Source of the DNA: an uncultured Clostridia bacterium
GTDB lineage: Bacteria > Bacillota > Clostridia > Oscillospirales > Ruminococcaceae
Length of the DNA: 54,885 bases
Direction of reading: 5' to 3'
NCBI GenBank assembly: GCA_947627205.1
Contig: CANQVE010000012.1
Span: forward strand, 1 to 54,885
Shown here: in pieces, positions 1 to 7,769 of the stretch
How the letters are laid out: every line of letters begins with the position of its first letter
How positions within the stretch are numbered: position 1 is the first letter of the stretch
Translations under genes and position numbers: made by a program
Notes under the pieces: generated by a model
Database searches by the model: none
Told to the model about the DNA's origin: nothing
Seen by the model: the letters and a program-made list of their open reading frames with translations, nothing else

Positions 1-50
1 GGGTGTGACAACTTTATTATAACAGATCTCAACCACTTTTTCTATACCTT

Positions 51-1493
51 TTGTCTCACATCTATTGTAACATAACAGAAAGAATAAACAATACCGCCGA
101 TACGGATGAAACGGTCGAAAAGCCCGATTATGAAAGCGAAATACTTGAAATAATACGAGGAAAATATTCTCCGAAAGCCATGTTCGCAAAACTTGAAGAT
201 TATCATGCAAACGATATTGCCGAGGCTATGGAGAAGCTCAATGTTCAGGAGCGGAAGAAAATATACCGCATTTGTTCAACGGGTATGCTCGCTGAAATTT
301 TTGAATATTTTGACGACGCAAGTAATTATCTGAATGAAATGGATATGCAGAAAGCCGCCGAGGTCATTTCCGAGCTTGAGACCGACACAGCCGCCGAAAT
401 TCTGCGCAAAATTGAAAAGGAAAAGCGCGCGGCTCTTATTGAATTGCTTCCGCAGGAAACCAGACAGCAGATACAGCTTATTTCGGCGTTTGATGATGAT
501 GAGATAGGTTCGCGCATGACGATAAACTACATTTCCATACAGGAAAGTTTATCCGTTAAACAAGCAATGAAAGAACTTATCTCGCAGGCAAAACAAAACG
601 ATAACATATCGGCTATTTTTGCCGTTGACGAACAAAACGAATATTCGGGAGCCATTTCTCTGAAAGACCTTATCACAGCCGACGCGGACGTTCCTCTTGA
701 CGACCTGATACAGACGTCTTTTCCGTATGTATATGCCCACGAAATGACAGCGGATTGTATAGAAAAGCTGAAAGATTATTCGGAAGACAATATCCCCGTA
801 CTTGATAATTCCAACCGCCTGCTCGGCGTAATAACCGCCGCAAATATCATCGAAGCCGTTGATGATGAAATGGGCGAGGATTATGCAATGCTTGCAGGTC
901 TTACTGCGGAAGAAGATCTGAAAGAGCCTCTTAAAGACAGCATGAAAAAACGCATGCCGTGGCTTTTGATATTGCTGGCGCTTGGTATGCTGGTCTCGGG
1001 AGTTGTAGGCGTTTTTGAAAAAATTGTAGCTCAGCTTACGATAATAATGGCGTTTCAGTCGCTGATACTTGATATGGCGGGAAATGTCGGCACTCAGTCG
1101 CTTGCGGTCACCATAAGGGTTCTTATGGACGAAAACCTCACGGGCAGTCAAAAGTTCCGTCTTGTTGTCAAGGAAATGAAAGTCGGTCTGGCAAACGGTC
1201 TTATTCTTGGAGTAATATCATTTTTGCTGATAGGTCTTTACATTATGTTCTTTAAGCAAAAGGATATGCTGTTCAGCTTTTCGGTGTCAGGATGTATCGG
1301 AGTTTCGCTCTTGCTTGCAATGATGATTTCGGGGACAGTCGGTACGCTTATTCCTTTGTTTTTCAAGAAGATAAAGGTCGATCCCGCTGTTGCCTCGGGA
1401 CCGCTGATAACTACGATAAACGACCTTGTCGCGGTCGTAACTTATTACGGAATGAGCTGGATATTGCTTTTCAACGTACTTCATCTTGCATAA
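51..1493 (+). CDS. mgtE: MgtE-type magnesium transporter
   Basis: Mg2+ channel/transporter of the cytoplasmic membrane. The 480-aa product has the MgtE order: a helical, acidic N domain (about residues 35-145), a CBS pair (about 155-275) that senses cytosolic Mg2+ in this family, and a five-helix membrane domain from about residue 303. It carries the family-typical DMAGNVGTQS segment and ends in a hydrophobic helix. The frame is closed by a stop at 6-8. No ATG precedes the conserved N domain, so the start is taken as the TTG at 51; this is uncertain, and no good ribosome binding site is visible. An M-box leader, common before such genes, would lie outside the window. A terminator follows directly. 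The family call is firm, the start is not. Confidence 0.93.
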   Translation: MSHIYCNITERINNTADTDETVEKPDYESEILEIIRGKYSPKAMFAKLEDYHANDIAEAMEKLNVQERKKIYRICSTGMLAEIFEYFDDASNYLNEMDMQKAAEVISELETDTAAEILRKIEKEKRAALIELLPQETRQQIQLISAFDDDEIGSRMTINYISIQESLSVKQAMKELISQAKQNDNISAIFAVDEQNEYSGAISLKDLITADADVPLDDLIQTSFPYVYAHEMTADCIEKLKDYSEDNIPVLDNSNRLLGVITAANIIEAVDDEMGEDYAMLAGLTAEEDLKEPLKDSMKKRMPWLLILLALGMLVSGVVGVFEKIVAQLTIIMAFQSLILDMAGNVGTQSLAVTIRVLMDENLTGSQKFRLVVKEMKVGLANGLILGVISFLLIGLYIMFFKQKDMLFSFSVSGCIGVSLLLAMMISGTVGTLIPLFFKKIKVDPAVASGPLITTINDLVAVVTYYGMSWILLFNVLHLA

Positions 1494-1501
1494 TAAAACA
1501 G

Positions 1502-1541
1502 AAAAATTCCGCTGTATGCATAGAGCTACAGCGGATTTTTC
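1502..1541 (+). terminator. Intrinsic terminator after mgtE
   Basis: The inverted repeat TTCCGCTGTA / TACAGCGGAT has a short loop and ends in TTTTT. It lies 9 bp after the mgtE stop codon. Confidence 0.85.
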
Positions 1542-1559
1542 GTTAATATCCAAATCACG

Positions 1560-2027
1560 GTTTAAGTGTTTCGCGGTTTATTCGTTGTTTGGGGGTTATA
1601 GGAGCGCGCTCATTTACCTCTATTGAATAATATTAACGCTCTTGCTTTCCCGCTCCAAAGCGGTTGCGCCCTTTGGATTGTTCCCCGCTCAACACCTCTT
1701 TTAGGATTGCCTTTTCAAAACACGGCTTTGAAAAAGCAATGCGGGGAAAACCCCTGCTAGAGGTTAGAGGTAAGAAGTAAGAGGTAAGAATTTAGGGAAA
1801 CTTTTGGTAGGTAAAGCATTATAATGTTCATAGAAAGAAGCCGGAGGCTAGAATTTGTTTTATGCGGAAAACAACTTTTCCTCTTAAACTCTAGCTTCTA
1901 GCCTCTTTCTCTGAAATCCAAATAACTTCATCTCCAAAACAACCTTTGATTTCTTACCTCTTACCTCTAACCTCTAACCTCTAAAGGGGAACCCTCTTTA
2001 AAAGGTTCCCCTTGCGTTCTTTATTTC
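1560..2027. repeat. Repeat-filled gap between mgtE and jag
   Basis: No gene is seen. The gap holds a reverse-oriented copy of the paired-hairpin module (about 1681-1760: a TTGCC...GGCAA-type stem next to GCGGGGAAAA). It also holds degenerate 7-bp arrays of the AGAGGTA/AGAAGTA type at about 1757-1795 and 1834-1857. Their inverted counterparts lie at about 1885-1915 and 1948-1985, so the whole block folds into nested long hairpins. The downstream end of jag abuts it. Confidence 0.8.
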
Positions 2028-2966
2028 TTAGAGTTCAATCTTCCCGTACAGCGTCGCGTTCTTCTCCGCGTCTACTGTTTCCTTTGAAAACTCAACTCTG
2101 CTTTCCTCGGCAGTGTCCGTGCGCTTATGGTCATATCCGCCCGAATAATTCTCCGAACGGTGATAACTGCGCTTTCTCCCGTCATTGCGTCTGCGCCCGT
2201 CAAACTTCGGTCTGTCGGCGTAGATAACTACCTTTCTGTAAGGCTCACTCCCCGTCGAACGGCTCGACACGCCCTCTATCTCCGCAACACAGCTATGGAT
2301 TATCCTGCGCTCGTATGGGTTCATAGGTTCAAGCGCTATCTTTCTGCCCTGCTTTATGACCTTTGCCGAGGTCTTTTTCGCAAGAGCAATCAGCGCTTCG
2401 CGGCGCTTTTCACGGTAGCCGTTGCAGTCAAGCGATATCCTGCAGAAACTTTCTTCCGAACGGTTGCTCGCAAGTATCGTCAGATACTGCAGGCTGTCAA
2501 GCGTTTCTCCTCGCTTTCCGATAATAATGCCGAGCTTCTCTCCGCTTATATCCAGCACTACCATTCCTCCGCGCTTTTCGGGCGTTATGGTAAAGCCGTC
2601 CATTCCGAGAGCTTTCATTACCGACGTCAGATACTCTATAGCCGTCCTGACCTTTATGCTCTTATTTACATCAAAATCATCGGGGAGAGTTTCCTCCTGC
2701 TCGTCATCGGGCAAATCCGCGCTTTCGGCTCTTTCATACTCCGCGTCCTCTCTGAGGTCCTCTTCGTCTGCCTCGTAAATGCGCTCTTTCTCTTCTTCGG
2801 GCTCATACACGGCGTTTACGCGGAACTCGCCTTTCATACCCCCGAAAAGTGTCTTGCGGGGCTGTTCAAGAATGTCGAAATCAATATCGTCCTCGCTCAC
2901 GCCAAACTCTTTTGCGGCGAGCTTTTTTACTTCTTCTATGGTCTTGGCTGTAAATTCTTTTTCCAT
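2028..2966 (-). CDS. jag: Jag/KhpB (EloR) RNA-binding protein
   Basis: RNA-binding partner of KhpA and of the YidC/SpoIIIJ pathway, linked in Gram-positives to cell elongation and small-RNA/mRNA control. The 312-aa product has an N-terminal Jag_N domain (residues 1-52), an acidic linker, a KH domain with the GxxG loop in IIIGKRGET (about residues 138-146), and an R3H domain around NPYERRIIHS. A basic Arg/Lys/Tyr-rich tail of about 60 residues is longer than usual. A good GGGG-type ribosome binding site precedes the ATG. The gene follows yidC, the classic spoIIIJ-jag order. The likely partner khpA is also in the window (14995-15231). Confidence 0.95.
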   Translation of the reverse strand: MEKEFTAKTIEEVKKLAAKEFGVSEDDIDFDILEQPRKTLFGGMKGEFRVNAVYEPEEEKERIYEADEEDLREDAEYERAESADLPDDEQEETLPDDFDVNKSIKVRTAIEYLTSVMKALGMDGFTITPEKRGGMVVLDISGEKLGIIIGKRGETLDSLQYLTILASNRSEESFCRISLDCNGYREKRREALIALAKKTSAKVIKQGRKIALEPMNPYERRIIHSCVAEIEGVSSRSTGSEPYRKVVIYADRPKFDGRRRNDGRKRSYHRSENYSGGYDHKRTDTAEESRVEFSKETVDAEKNATLYGKIEL

Positions 2967-3024
2967 TTTCTAACTTTCTACCCCTTTCGGATAACCTCGC
3001 GACCAAATAACCCGACAATTACAG

Positions 3025-4551
3025 TCAGATATCGTCGTCATCGTCCTCTTTATATTCCTCTCCGTATTTAAGAGCGTCCGCTTTTCTCGCCTCGGCAAGT
3101 TTTCTGCGGTTTTCCTCTTTTTGTGAGATAGCTTCTTCTCTCGATATATGCTTTTCCTTATCTTTTACTTTTATCAGCTTATCCTTTGCCGCAAGCTCCG
3201 CCGCGGCGATCTCTCTGAGCTTTCTCGGATTGTAGAGTTTGTCAAGAACAAGCGTCTGCAATATTCCGAACAAATAGCTTACTGCCCAATAGAAACCTGC
3301 TCCCGCAGGGACCGTAAACGCGATCCAGAGCGAAATGAACGGCATGATATACATCATTATCTTCATCGAGCCGCCCACTTGCGCCGCTTCGGGGTTGTTC
3401 TTCTTCATGTTGTAGTTTGAGATGAACGTCTGAAGAAGCGAAAGTATAAACGAAATTATCGGAACAAGTATTATCGGGAAGCCGAAATGCTCTGACGGTA
3501 CACGTCCGAGCGGAATGCCGACAAAGTTCAGATTGTCATAAAGCTCGTCATAATTCGCTCTTGCTTCGGGGCGTACAGCCGCGTCGCTGTAGGCAGTCCT
3601 GTAAACGAACTTGTCGCTCGTTGTTCCGAAGCATTCGAGGGCATAAAGCTCTCTCTGGAGCGAAGATGTAGCCGTAAACAATACCGCGTCCGCACTCTGT
3701 GCTCTGTACTGACCGTAATGCATTTGAAGAGTATTGAACGCGTTTATCGTTTCATCGCTGAACGAATGCTCTAGCCTGTATGCCTCTTTTGCCTCGTCAG
3801 CAAGTTTGTCCATTTCGCTGCGCTCGGCGTCGGTTATCTTGTAGATATCCGCGTCGGCAAGAGCGGTGTTGCTGTTGTTTGCGGCATATTCCTTTGCTAT
3901 GATACCGCGGACAGCCGTTTTGAACATCTTTACGGTGTCGGTATCGAGTTTTTGCATATCCTCAAAGGTCTTAGGCTCTTCGCCGTCTGTGAGGCAGTTT
4001 TCATTGTAGAATGCAAGTATCTTATTTGCGTCGTTTACGATATGGTCATGCCTTTTGAGTGCGTTTTCGTCAAGCTCCGCGATTTCAGCGTCAGTCTTTG
4101 CGCATTCCTCCGCGAATATCGACGACATTTCGACATTGTACGATTCTTCAACAAACGCGCTTATTTCTTCGCTCGTTGAATGGACAATATGCGTCAGCGG
4201 TTTGTAAACAACATCAATGACTCCGAAAAGTATCACAAACGACAAGATCATCGGCAGACAGCCCGCAGTCGGCTTATAGCCCTGCTGCTGGAGCTTCATC
4301 AGCTCCTGCTGTTGTCTTTCGGTATTATTGGCGTATTTTGTCTGGATCTCTTTTATCTTCGGGGCAAAAGCCGCCGAAACCGCCATGGATTTCTGCTGTT
4401 TTATATAAAGGGGTATCATTGCGCCCTTTATGATGAACGTAAAAAGGATTATGTCCAGACCTACGTTCTTTGTGATAAAATTATAGATAAAATACAGCAC
4501 ATATCCCAGAGGCGTGCCTATAATACTATACAAAAATTGAATAACGTCCAC
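3025..4551 (-). CDS. yidC: YidC/SpoIIIJ membrane insertase with large insert
   Basis: Sec-associated insertase of the YidC/Oxa1/Alb3 family. Hydrophobic segments match the conserved core: residues about 5-50, 96-118, 350-372 and 398-440. At 508 aa it is nearly twice a typical Gram-positive YidC, because an acidic, helical stretch of about 230 residues separates the second and third core segments. The groove Arg expected before PL in this family is a Lys here (FIIKGAMIPLY), which keeps the positive charge. No lipoprotein Cys is present at the N-terminus. The tail alternates Lys- and Glu-rich stretches and ends in Asp residues. The start is a GTG with AAAGG only 2 nt upstream, so it may be slightly misplaced. 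The gene lies between yidD and jag. Confidence 0.93.
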   Translation of the reverse strand: MDVIQFLYSIIGTPLGYVLYFIYNFITKNVGLDIILFTFIIKGAMIPLYIKQQKSMAVSAAFAPKIKEIQTKYANNTERQQQELMKLQQQGYKPTAGCLPMILSFVILFGVIDVVYKPLTHIVHSTSEEISAFVEESYNVEMSSIFAEECAKTDAEIAELDENALKRHDHIVNDANKILAFYNENCLTDGEEPKTFEDMQKLDTDTVKMFKTAVRGIIAKEYAANNSNTALADADIYKITDAERSEMDKLADEAKEAYRLEHSFSDETINAFNTLQMHYGQYRAQSADAVLFTATSSLQRELYALECFGTTSDKFVYRTAYSDAAVRPEARANYDELYDNLNFVGIPLGRVPSEHFGFPIILVPIISFILSLLQTFISNYNMKKNNPEAAQVGGSMKIMMYIMPFISLWIAFTVPAGAGFYWAVSYLFGILQTLVLDKLYNPRKLREIAAAELAAKDKLIKVKDKEKHISREEAISQKEENRRKLAEARKADALKYGEEYKEDDDDDI

Positions 4552-4602
4552 GTCCTTTCAAGGCGTTCCACATTTTTAAAGAATAATTGCCAAAACGGCA
4601 GT

Positions 4603-4917
4603 TCAAATCCCCGAGCCGTCCTTTGATGTCATATCCGAATAAAGTTGTTCCCAATCGTCCCAGCCGCGCGAAGCGACGGTGTATTTTTCAGGTCTAAGGG
4701 TAAATTTTTTCGGCACGGGATCATAACCGTACTTTCCAAAGGGGTTGCACCTCAAAATTCTCCATAATGTCAAATAACCGCCCTTTACCGCACCGAACCG
4801 CCGAACGGCAATAAGCCCGTATTCGGAACAAGTCGGATAAAAGCGGCAGCACGGCGGCAGGATCTTTGAAAGCGTCAGCCTGTACAGCTTTATAATTCCC
4901 AAAAGAATATACTTCAT
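4603..4917 (-). CDS. yidD: YidD membrane-insertion efficiency factor
   Basis: Small amphipathic protein of 104 aa that assists YidC-dependent membrane protein insertion. It has the family hallmark Cys-rich core (PPCCRFYPTCSEY), followed by GGYLTLWRILRCNPF and a YDPVP motif. The ATG overlaps the rnpA stop by one base (TAATG), so the two are translationally coupled. yidC begins about 50 bp further on. Order and sequence both fit. Confidence 0.97.
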   Translation of the reverse strand: MKYILLGIIKLYRLTLSKILPPCCRFYPTCSEYGLIAVRRFGAVKGGYLTLWRILRCNPFGKYGYDPVPKKFTLRPEKYTVASRGWDDWEQLYSDMTSKDGSGI

Positions 4918-5276
4918 TATAGTTGCAGTGTTTTCGGCAAAACATTCTTTTTCATAAGCCCCAAGACCTGCCCCGATCCTAGCGACGGGGTTTTCGACCT
5001 TGCCACAAAAACGAAATCGAAACGCCTTTGGGTGCTTTCACGAATTATCGGATCTAAAAGGCGGAATGCTTCTCTGATTATCCGCCTCGCCCGATTTCTC
5101 TTGACCGCGTTTCCAACCTTTTTTCCCGTGACAATGCCTAATCTGTTCTTCCCCGCCCTCCTTGGGCGGATATAGCAAACAAACCCGTATGTCACGACGC
5201 TTTCGCCTTTCTTGAACAAAAAGCTGAAATCGCGGGCGCTTTTGATAACAACGTATCTTTTTTTAAGCTCGTGCAT
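4917..5276 (-). CDS. rnpA: Ribonuclease P protein component
   Basis: Protein subunit of RNase P, which matures tRNA 5' ends. The 119-aa product carries the RnpA signature NAVKRNRARRIIRE. The ATG at 5276 is preferred over a TTG one codon upstream. The gene starts 9 bp after the rpmH stop and overlaps yidD by one base, giving the conserved rpmH-rnpA-yidD-yidC-jag string. dnaA, mnmE, mnmG and rsmG, often near this cluster, are not in the window. Confidence 0.97.
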   Translation of the reverse strand: MHELKKRYVVIKSARDFSFLFKKGESVVTYGFVCYIRPRRAGKNRLGIVTGKKVGNAVKRNRARRIIREAFRLLDPIIRESTQRRFDFVFVARSKTPSLGSGQVLGLMKKNVLPKTLQL

Positions 5277-5285
5277 CAATTGCTT

Positions 5286-5420
5286 TTAATAGCTGAGTCT
5301 TTTTCTGCCTTTTGCACGGCGGCGCGAAAGAACTTTTCTTCCGTTCTTTGTAGCCATTCTCTTCATAAAGCCGTGTTCATGCTTTCTCTGGAGCTTTTTG
5401 GGCTGGTATGTTCTTTTCAT
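5286..5420 (-). CDS. rpmH: 50S ribosomal protein L34
   Basis: 44-aa ribosomal protein. It begins [18 protein letters not shown] and ends in a run of Arg and Lys residues before Ser-Tyr, as in all L34. The ATG at 5418-5420 has GGAGG 10 nt upstream. A TATAAT-like -10 lies at 5447-5452 (minus strand) with a poor -35. The gene is the first of the rnpA-yidD-yidC-jag string. It is short and easily missed. Confidence 0.97.
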   Translation of the reverse strand: MKRTYQPKKLQRKHEHGFMKRMATKNGRKVLSRRRAKGRKRLSY

Positions 5421-5532
5421 TTCAATATTCCTCCTTACACATCGGGATTATAATTGTTATCGTCTGTTTGACGGAATTACCATTTTTTGACTAATGGAAA
5501 TTTATTACATCCGACTGTATAAATATCCTACG

Positions 5533-5688
5533 TCAGACTGTAGAGAAAGTCCCAGATGCACGCATTGAGCGCGGGGCGCTCAACGCTGAAACGGTGCTGC
5601 GGCTAGGCTTTGTGCCTGCCCGCATTATCCGCTTCGCGGAAAACGCTGTGCCGTTGACACAGCAGATGGGGCTTTATCTGCAGTCTGA
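5533..5688. repeat. Structured element E, copy 1
   Basis: A 156-bp element bounded by TCAGACTGTA and, inverted, TGCAGTCTGA. It contains the invariant hairpin GGCTAGGCTTTGTGCCTGCC. The outer arms pair further through AAAGTCCC with GGGGCTTTAT. Other copies are at 10203-10358 (also 156 bp) and 43135-43241. It lies between the divergent rpmH and coaX genes; 5421-5867 otherwise holds only promoter-type and AT-rich sequence. Confidence 0.8.
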
Positions 5689-5788
5689 CAATGTTTACAA
5701 AAGGTGTCGGCATTTAATTATTATACCTTAATTATATCCTTTTGTCAAGAGGTTTTTCAAAATAATAATGAAATTTTAGAAAAACGGG

Positions 5789-5818
5789 TTGACAATGCGA
5801 TTGTAAAAGTGATATAAT
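5789..5818 (+). promoter_or_regulatory. Sigma-A promoter of coaX
   Basis: TTGACA at 5789-5794 and TATAAT at 5813-5818, spacer 18 bp, about 50 bp before the coaX ATG. Confidence 0.85.
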
Positions 5819-5867
5819 CAATAAAAATAAGTTACGGCTTTAGCATTACTAACGAGGTGAATTTAAA

Positions 5868-6641
5868 ATGATACTGACAATTGACGTTGGAAACACAAAC
5901 ATTGTTTTCTGTGGATTTGACGAAAACGACGAGCCGAAGTTTCAGTCTAGGATAGCGACCGACCGTTTGCGAATGGAGGACGAATACGCCATACTTTTAG
6001 CGGATATTTTGAGGCTTTACGGGATAAAGGCGGAGGAAATTTCGGGCGCGGCGCTGTCGTCGGTAGTGCCGCCGGTGACGGTGCAGATAAAGCCCGCTGT
6101 GGAAAAGATATGCGGGTGTAAGGTGCTGACGGTAGGACCGGGATTAAAGACGGGGCTTAACATAAAAATCGACGAACCTGCGTCGCTCGGCGCGGATTTG
6201 GCGGCTGTCGCGGTAGGTGCAAAGGAAAACTACCCCCTGCCTGCGATAGTTATTGATATGGGGACGGCTACGAAAGTTCTTGCAATTGACAAGAGCGGGG
6301 CGTTTGTCGGAGGAATAATCGCGCCGGGGGTAAAAATTTCGGCTGAAGCACTCGCGGACAAGACTGCCACTCTCCCGCTGATAAGCGTTTCAAGCGAGCC
6401 TATACCTCACGTTATCGGAAAGAACACGGCGGATTGTATGCGGTCGGGGCTGCTCTACGGAAACGCGTTTATGATAGACGGCATGGTCGAGAGCTTTGAA
6501 AAGGAGCTTGGGGAGAAATGCACCGTAGTTGCAACAGGCGGTTTTTCGAGCGTGATAAAACCGCTCTGCAAAGCGGATTTTATACTCGATGACGAGCTGA
6601 TTTTCAAAGGCCTGCTAGCAATATACAAGAAGAACAAGTGA
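5868..6641 (+). CDS. coaX: Type III pantothenate kinase
   Basis: Phosphorylates pantothenate in the first step of coenzyme A synthesis. The 257-aa product is a normal CoaX length. It has the N-terminal phosphate loop DVGNTN (residues 6-11), the GADLA motif with the catalytic Asp, and IDMGTATK in the second ASKHA-fold phosphate loop. The ATG follows AGGTG by 9 nt, downstream of a near-consensus promoter. It appears monocistronic. A 7-bp-repeat array begins directly after the stop. Confidence 0.96.
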   Translation: MILTIDVGNTNIVFCGFDENDEPKFQSRIATDRLRMEDEYAILLADILRLYGIKAEEISGAALSSVVPPVTVQIKPAVEKICGCKVLTVGPGLKTGLNIKIDEPASLGADLAAVAVGAKENYPLPAIVIDMGTATKVLAIDKSGAFVGGIIAPGVKISAEALADKTATLPLISVSSEPIPHVIGKNTADCMRSGLLYGNAFMIDGMVESFEKELGEKCTVVATGGFSSVIKPLCKADFILDDELIFKGLLAIYKKNK

Positions 6642-7060
6642 GCCGGAAGTCAGAGGTTGGAAGCAAGAGGCAAGAATAAGTTTTGAGCGGGGAACAACGT
6701 TTAATTTCCAAACCACAAAACGAGCGGGCGCACTAAAGTTTTTTGAAAGGGAGCTCTTTTAGAGGTTAGAGATTAGAGGTAAGAGGTTAGAGTTTGAGAG
6801 GAAAAGTGGTTTTCCACACTAAACAAACTCTAGCCTCTAGCTTCTTATTCGTGACAATAAAATAACTATTCCTCTCGAATGTTCCCAAAAATTCTTACAT
6901 CTTACATCTTACTTCTTACCTCTAGCAGGGGTTTTCCCCGCATTGCCGTTTCAAATGCAAGCATTTGAAACGGCAATCCTAAAAGAGGTTTTGAGCGGGG
7001 AAGTGCTTTAAACGAGAAAAAGCTCAAAGCGTGAAAGCGCTTTCCTTTTCGGCTCTTGTC
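6642..7060. repeat. Repeat block downstream of coaX
   Basis: Degenerate 7-bp arrays of the AGAGGTA type lie at about 6650-6675 and 6755-6800, with inverted partners at 6829-6925. A GCACTAAAGTTTTTTGAAAG piece lies near 6728-6750. The paired-hairpin module is at about 6926-7002, with stem GCCGTTTCAAATGC / GCATTTGAAACGGC. From 7060 to 7377 there is one GC hairpin (CACCCGG / CCCGGGTG, about 7087-7110), AT-rich sequence and the upstream region of the XRE gene. No gene is seen. Confidence 0.8.
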
Positions 7061-7377
7061 AGTCTATAGCACAAAATAAAAGAGCATCACCCGGACCGAA
7101 GCCCGGGTGTGCCTGTTAGAGAAGGGTATTATGAAAACGTCTGAAGATATCAGCGTTTCTTTCAAGAAATAACTGCGCGCTGTTTAAAGAATTGCTGTCG
7201 GCGAATTTTGTTCCTTTAAGTACTTTTCAAGCATATTATAGCACTCTTTTTTGGATTTGTCAAGTATTTATATCTAAATAGATAATATTTTTATCATTTG
7301 TATAATATTAGTGTCAATAATGTCAGATAAAATCTTGTCATAAAAGATATAATAGATATCAAAAAGGAGTTATTTTT

Positions 7378-7683
7378 ATGACAATTTTGTATGAATTATG
7401 CGAACGTATCGCGGAACTCAGGTGGCAGTCGAGAATGACACAAGCCGAGCTTGCCAAAAGGCTTGGCGTAACGCGAAGCGCGGTGAACTCGTGGGAAATG
7501 GGCTTGTCTATCCCGCAGTTAAAGCACGTCATTGAAATGTCGAAGATATTCAACACGACCGTTGACAGTATGCTGAAAAGCCCCGAACAAGTTGTTGTAA
7601 ACATAACCGACCTCACCAAAGACGAACAACAGGCGGTTTTCAATCTTGTAGACTGTCTGAAAAAATATCACACGGAGAAATAA
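7378..7683 (+). CDS. Small XRE-family HTH regulator
   Basis: DNA-binding regulator of 101 aa. A helix-turn-helix of the Cro/C1 type spans about residues 15-70 (MTQAELAKRLGVTRSAVNSW), followed by a short helical tail. It has a strong AAGGAG ribosome binding site. Upstream lie three TGTCA-containing words (about 7312-7343) and a TATAAT, which could be a self-operator, but the -35 is unclear. The target is unknown. It converges with pcrA, sharing a two-way terminator. Confidence 0.85.
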   Translation: MTILYELCERIAELRWQSRMTQAELAKRLGVTRSAVNSWEMGLSIPQLKHVIEMSKIFNTTVDSMLKSPEQVVVNITDLTKDEQQAVFNLVDCLKKYHTEK

Positions 7684-7707
7684 AAAAGAGCGCCAGAGCG
7701 CTCTTTT
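7683..7707 (+). terminator. Two-way terminator between XRE gene and pcrA
   Basis: The perfect stem AGAGCGC / GCGCTCT has a CAGA loop, an A-run before it and a T-run after it, so it can serve both convergent genes. Confidence 0.85.
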
Positions 7708-7766
7708 AGAGATAAGAGGTAAGATTTCAGCCGAACGGTTGTTCGCTTGGATCCTACCTCTTATTT
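7705..7766. repeat. Short 7-bp-repeat hairpin
   Basis: An AGAGATAAGAGGTAAGA stretch and an inverted CCTACCTCTTA stretch flank a short loop, filling the gap up to the pcrA stop codon. Confidence 0.6.
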
Positions 7767-7769
7767 TTA

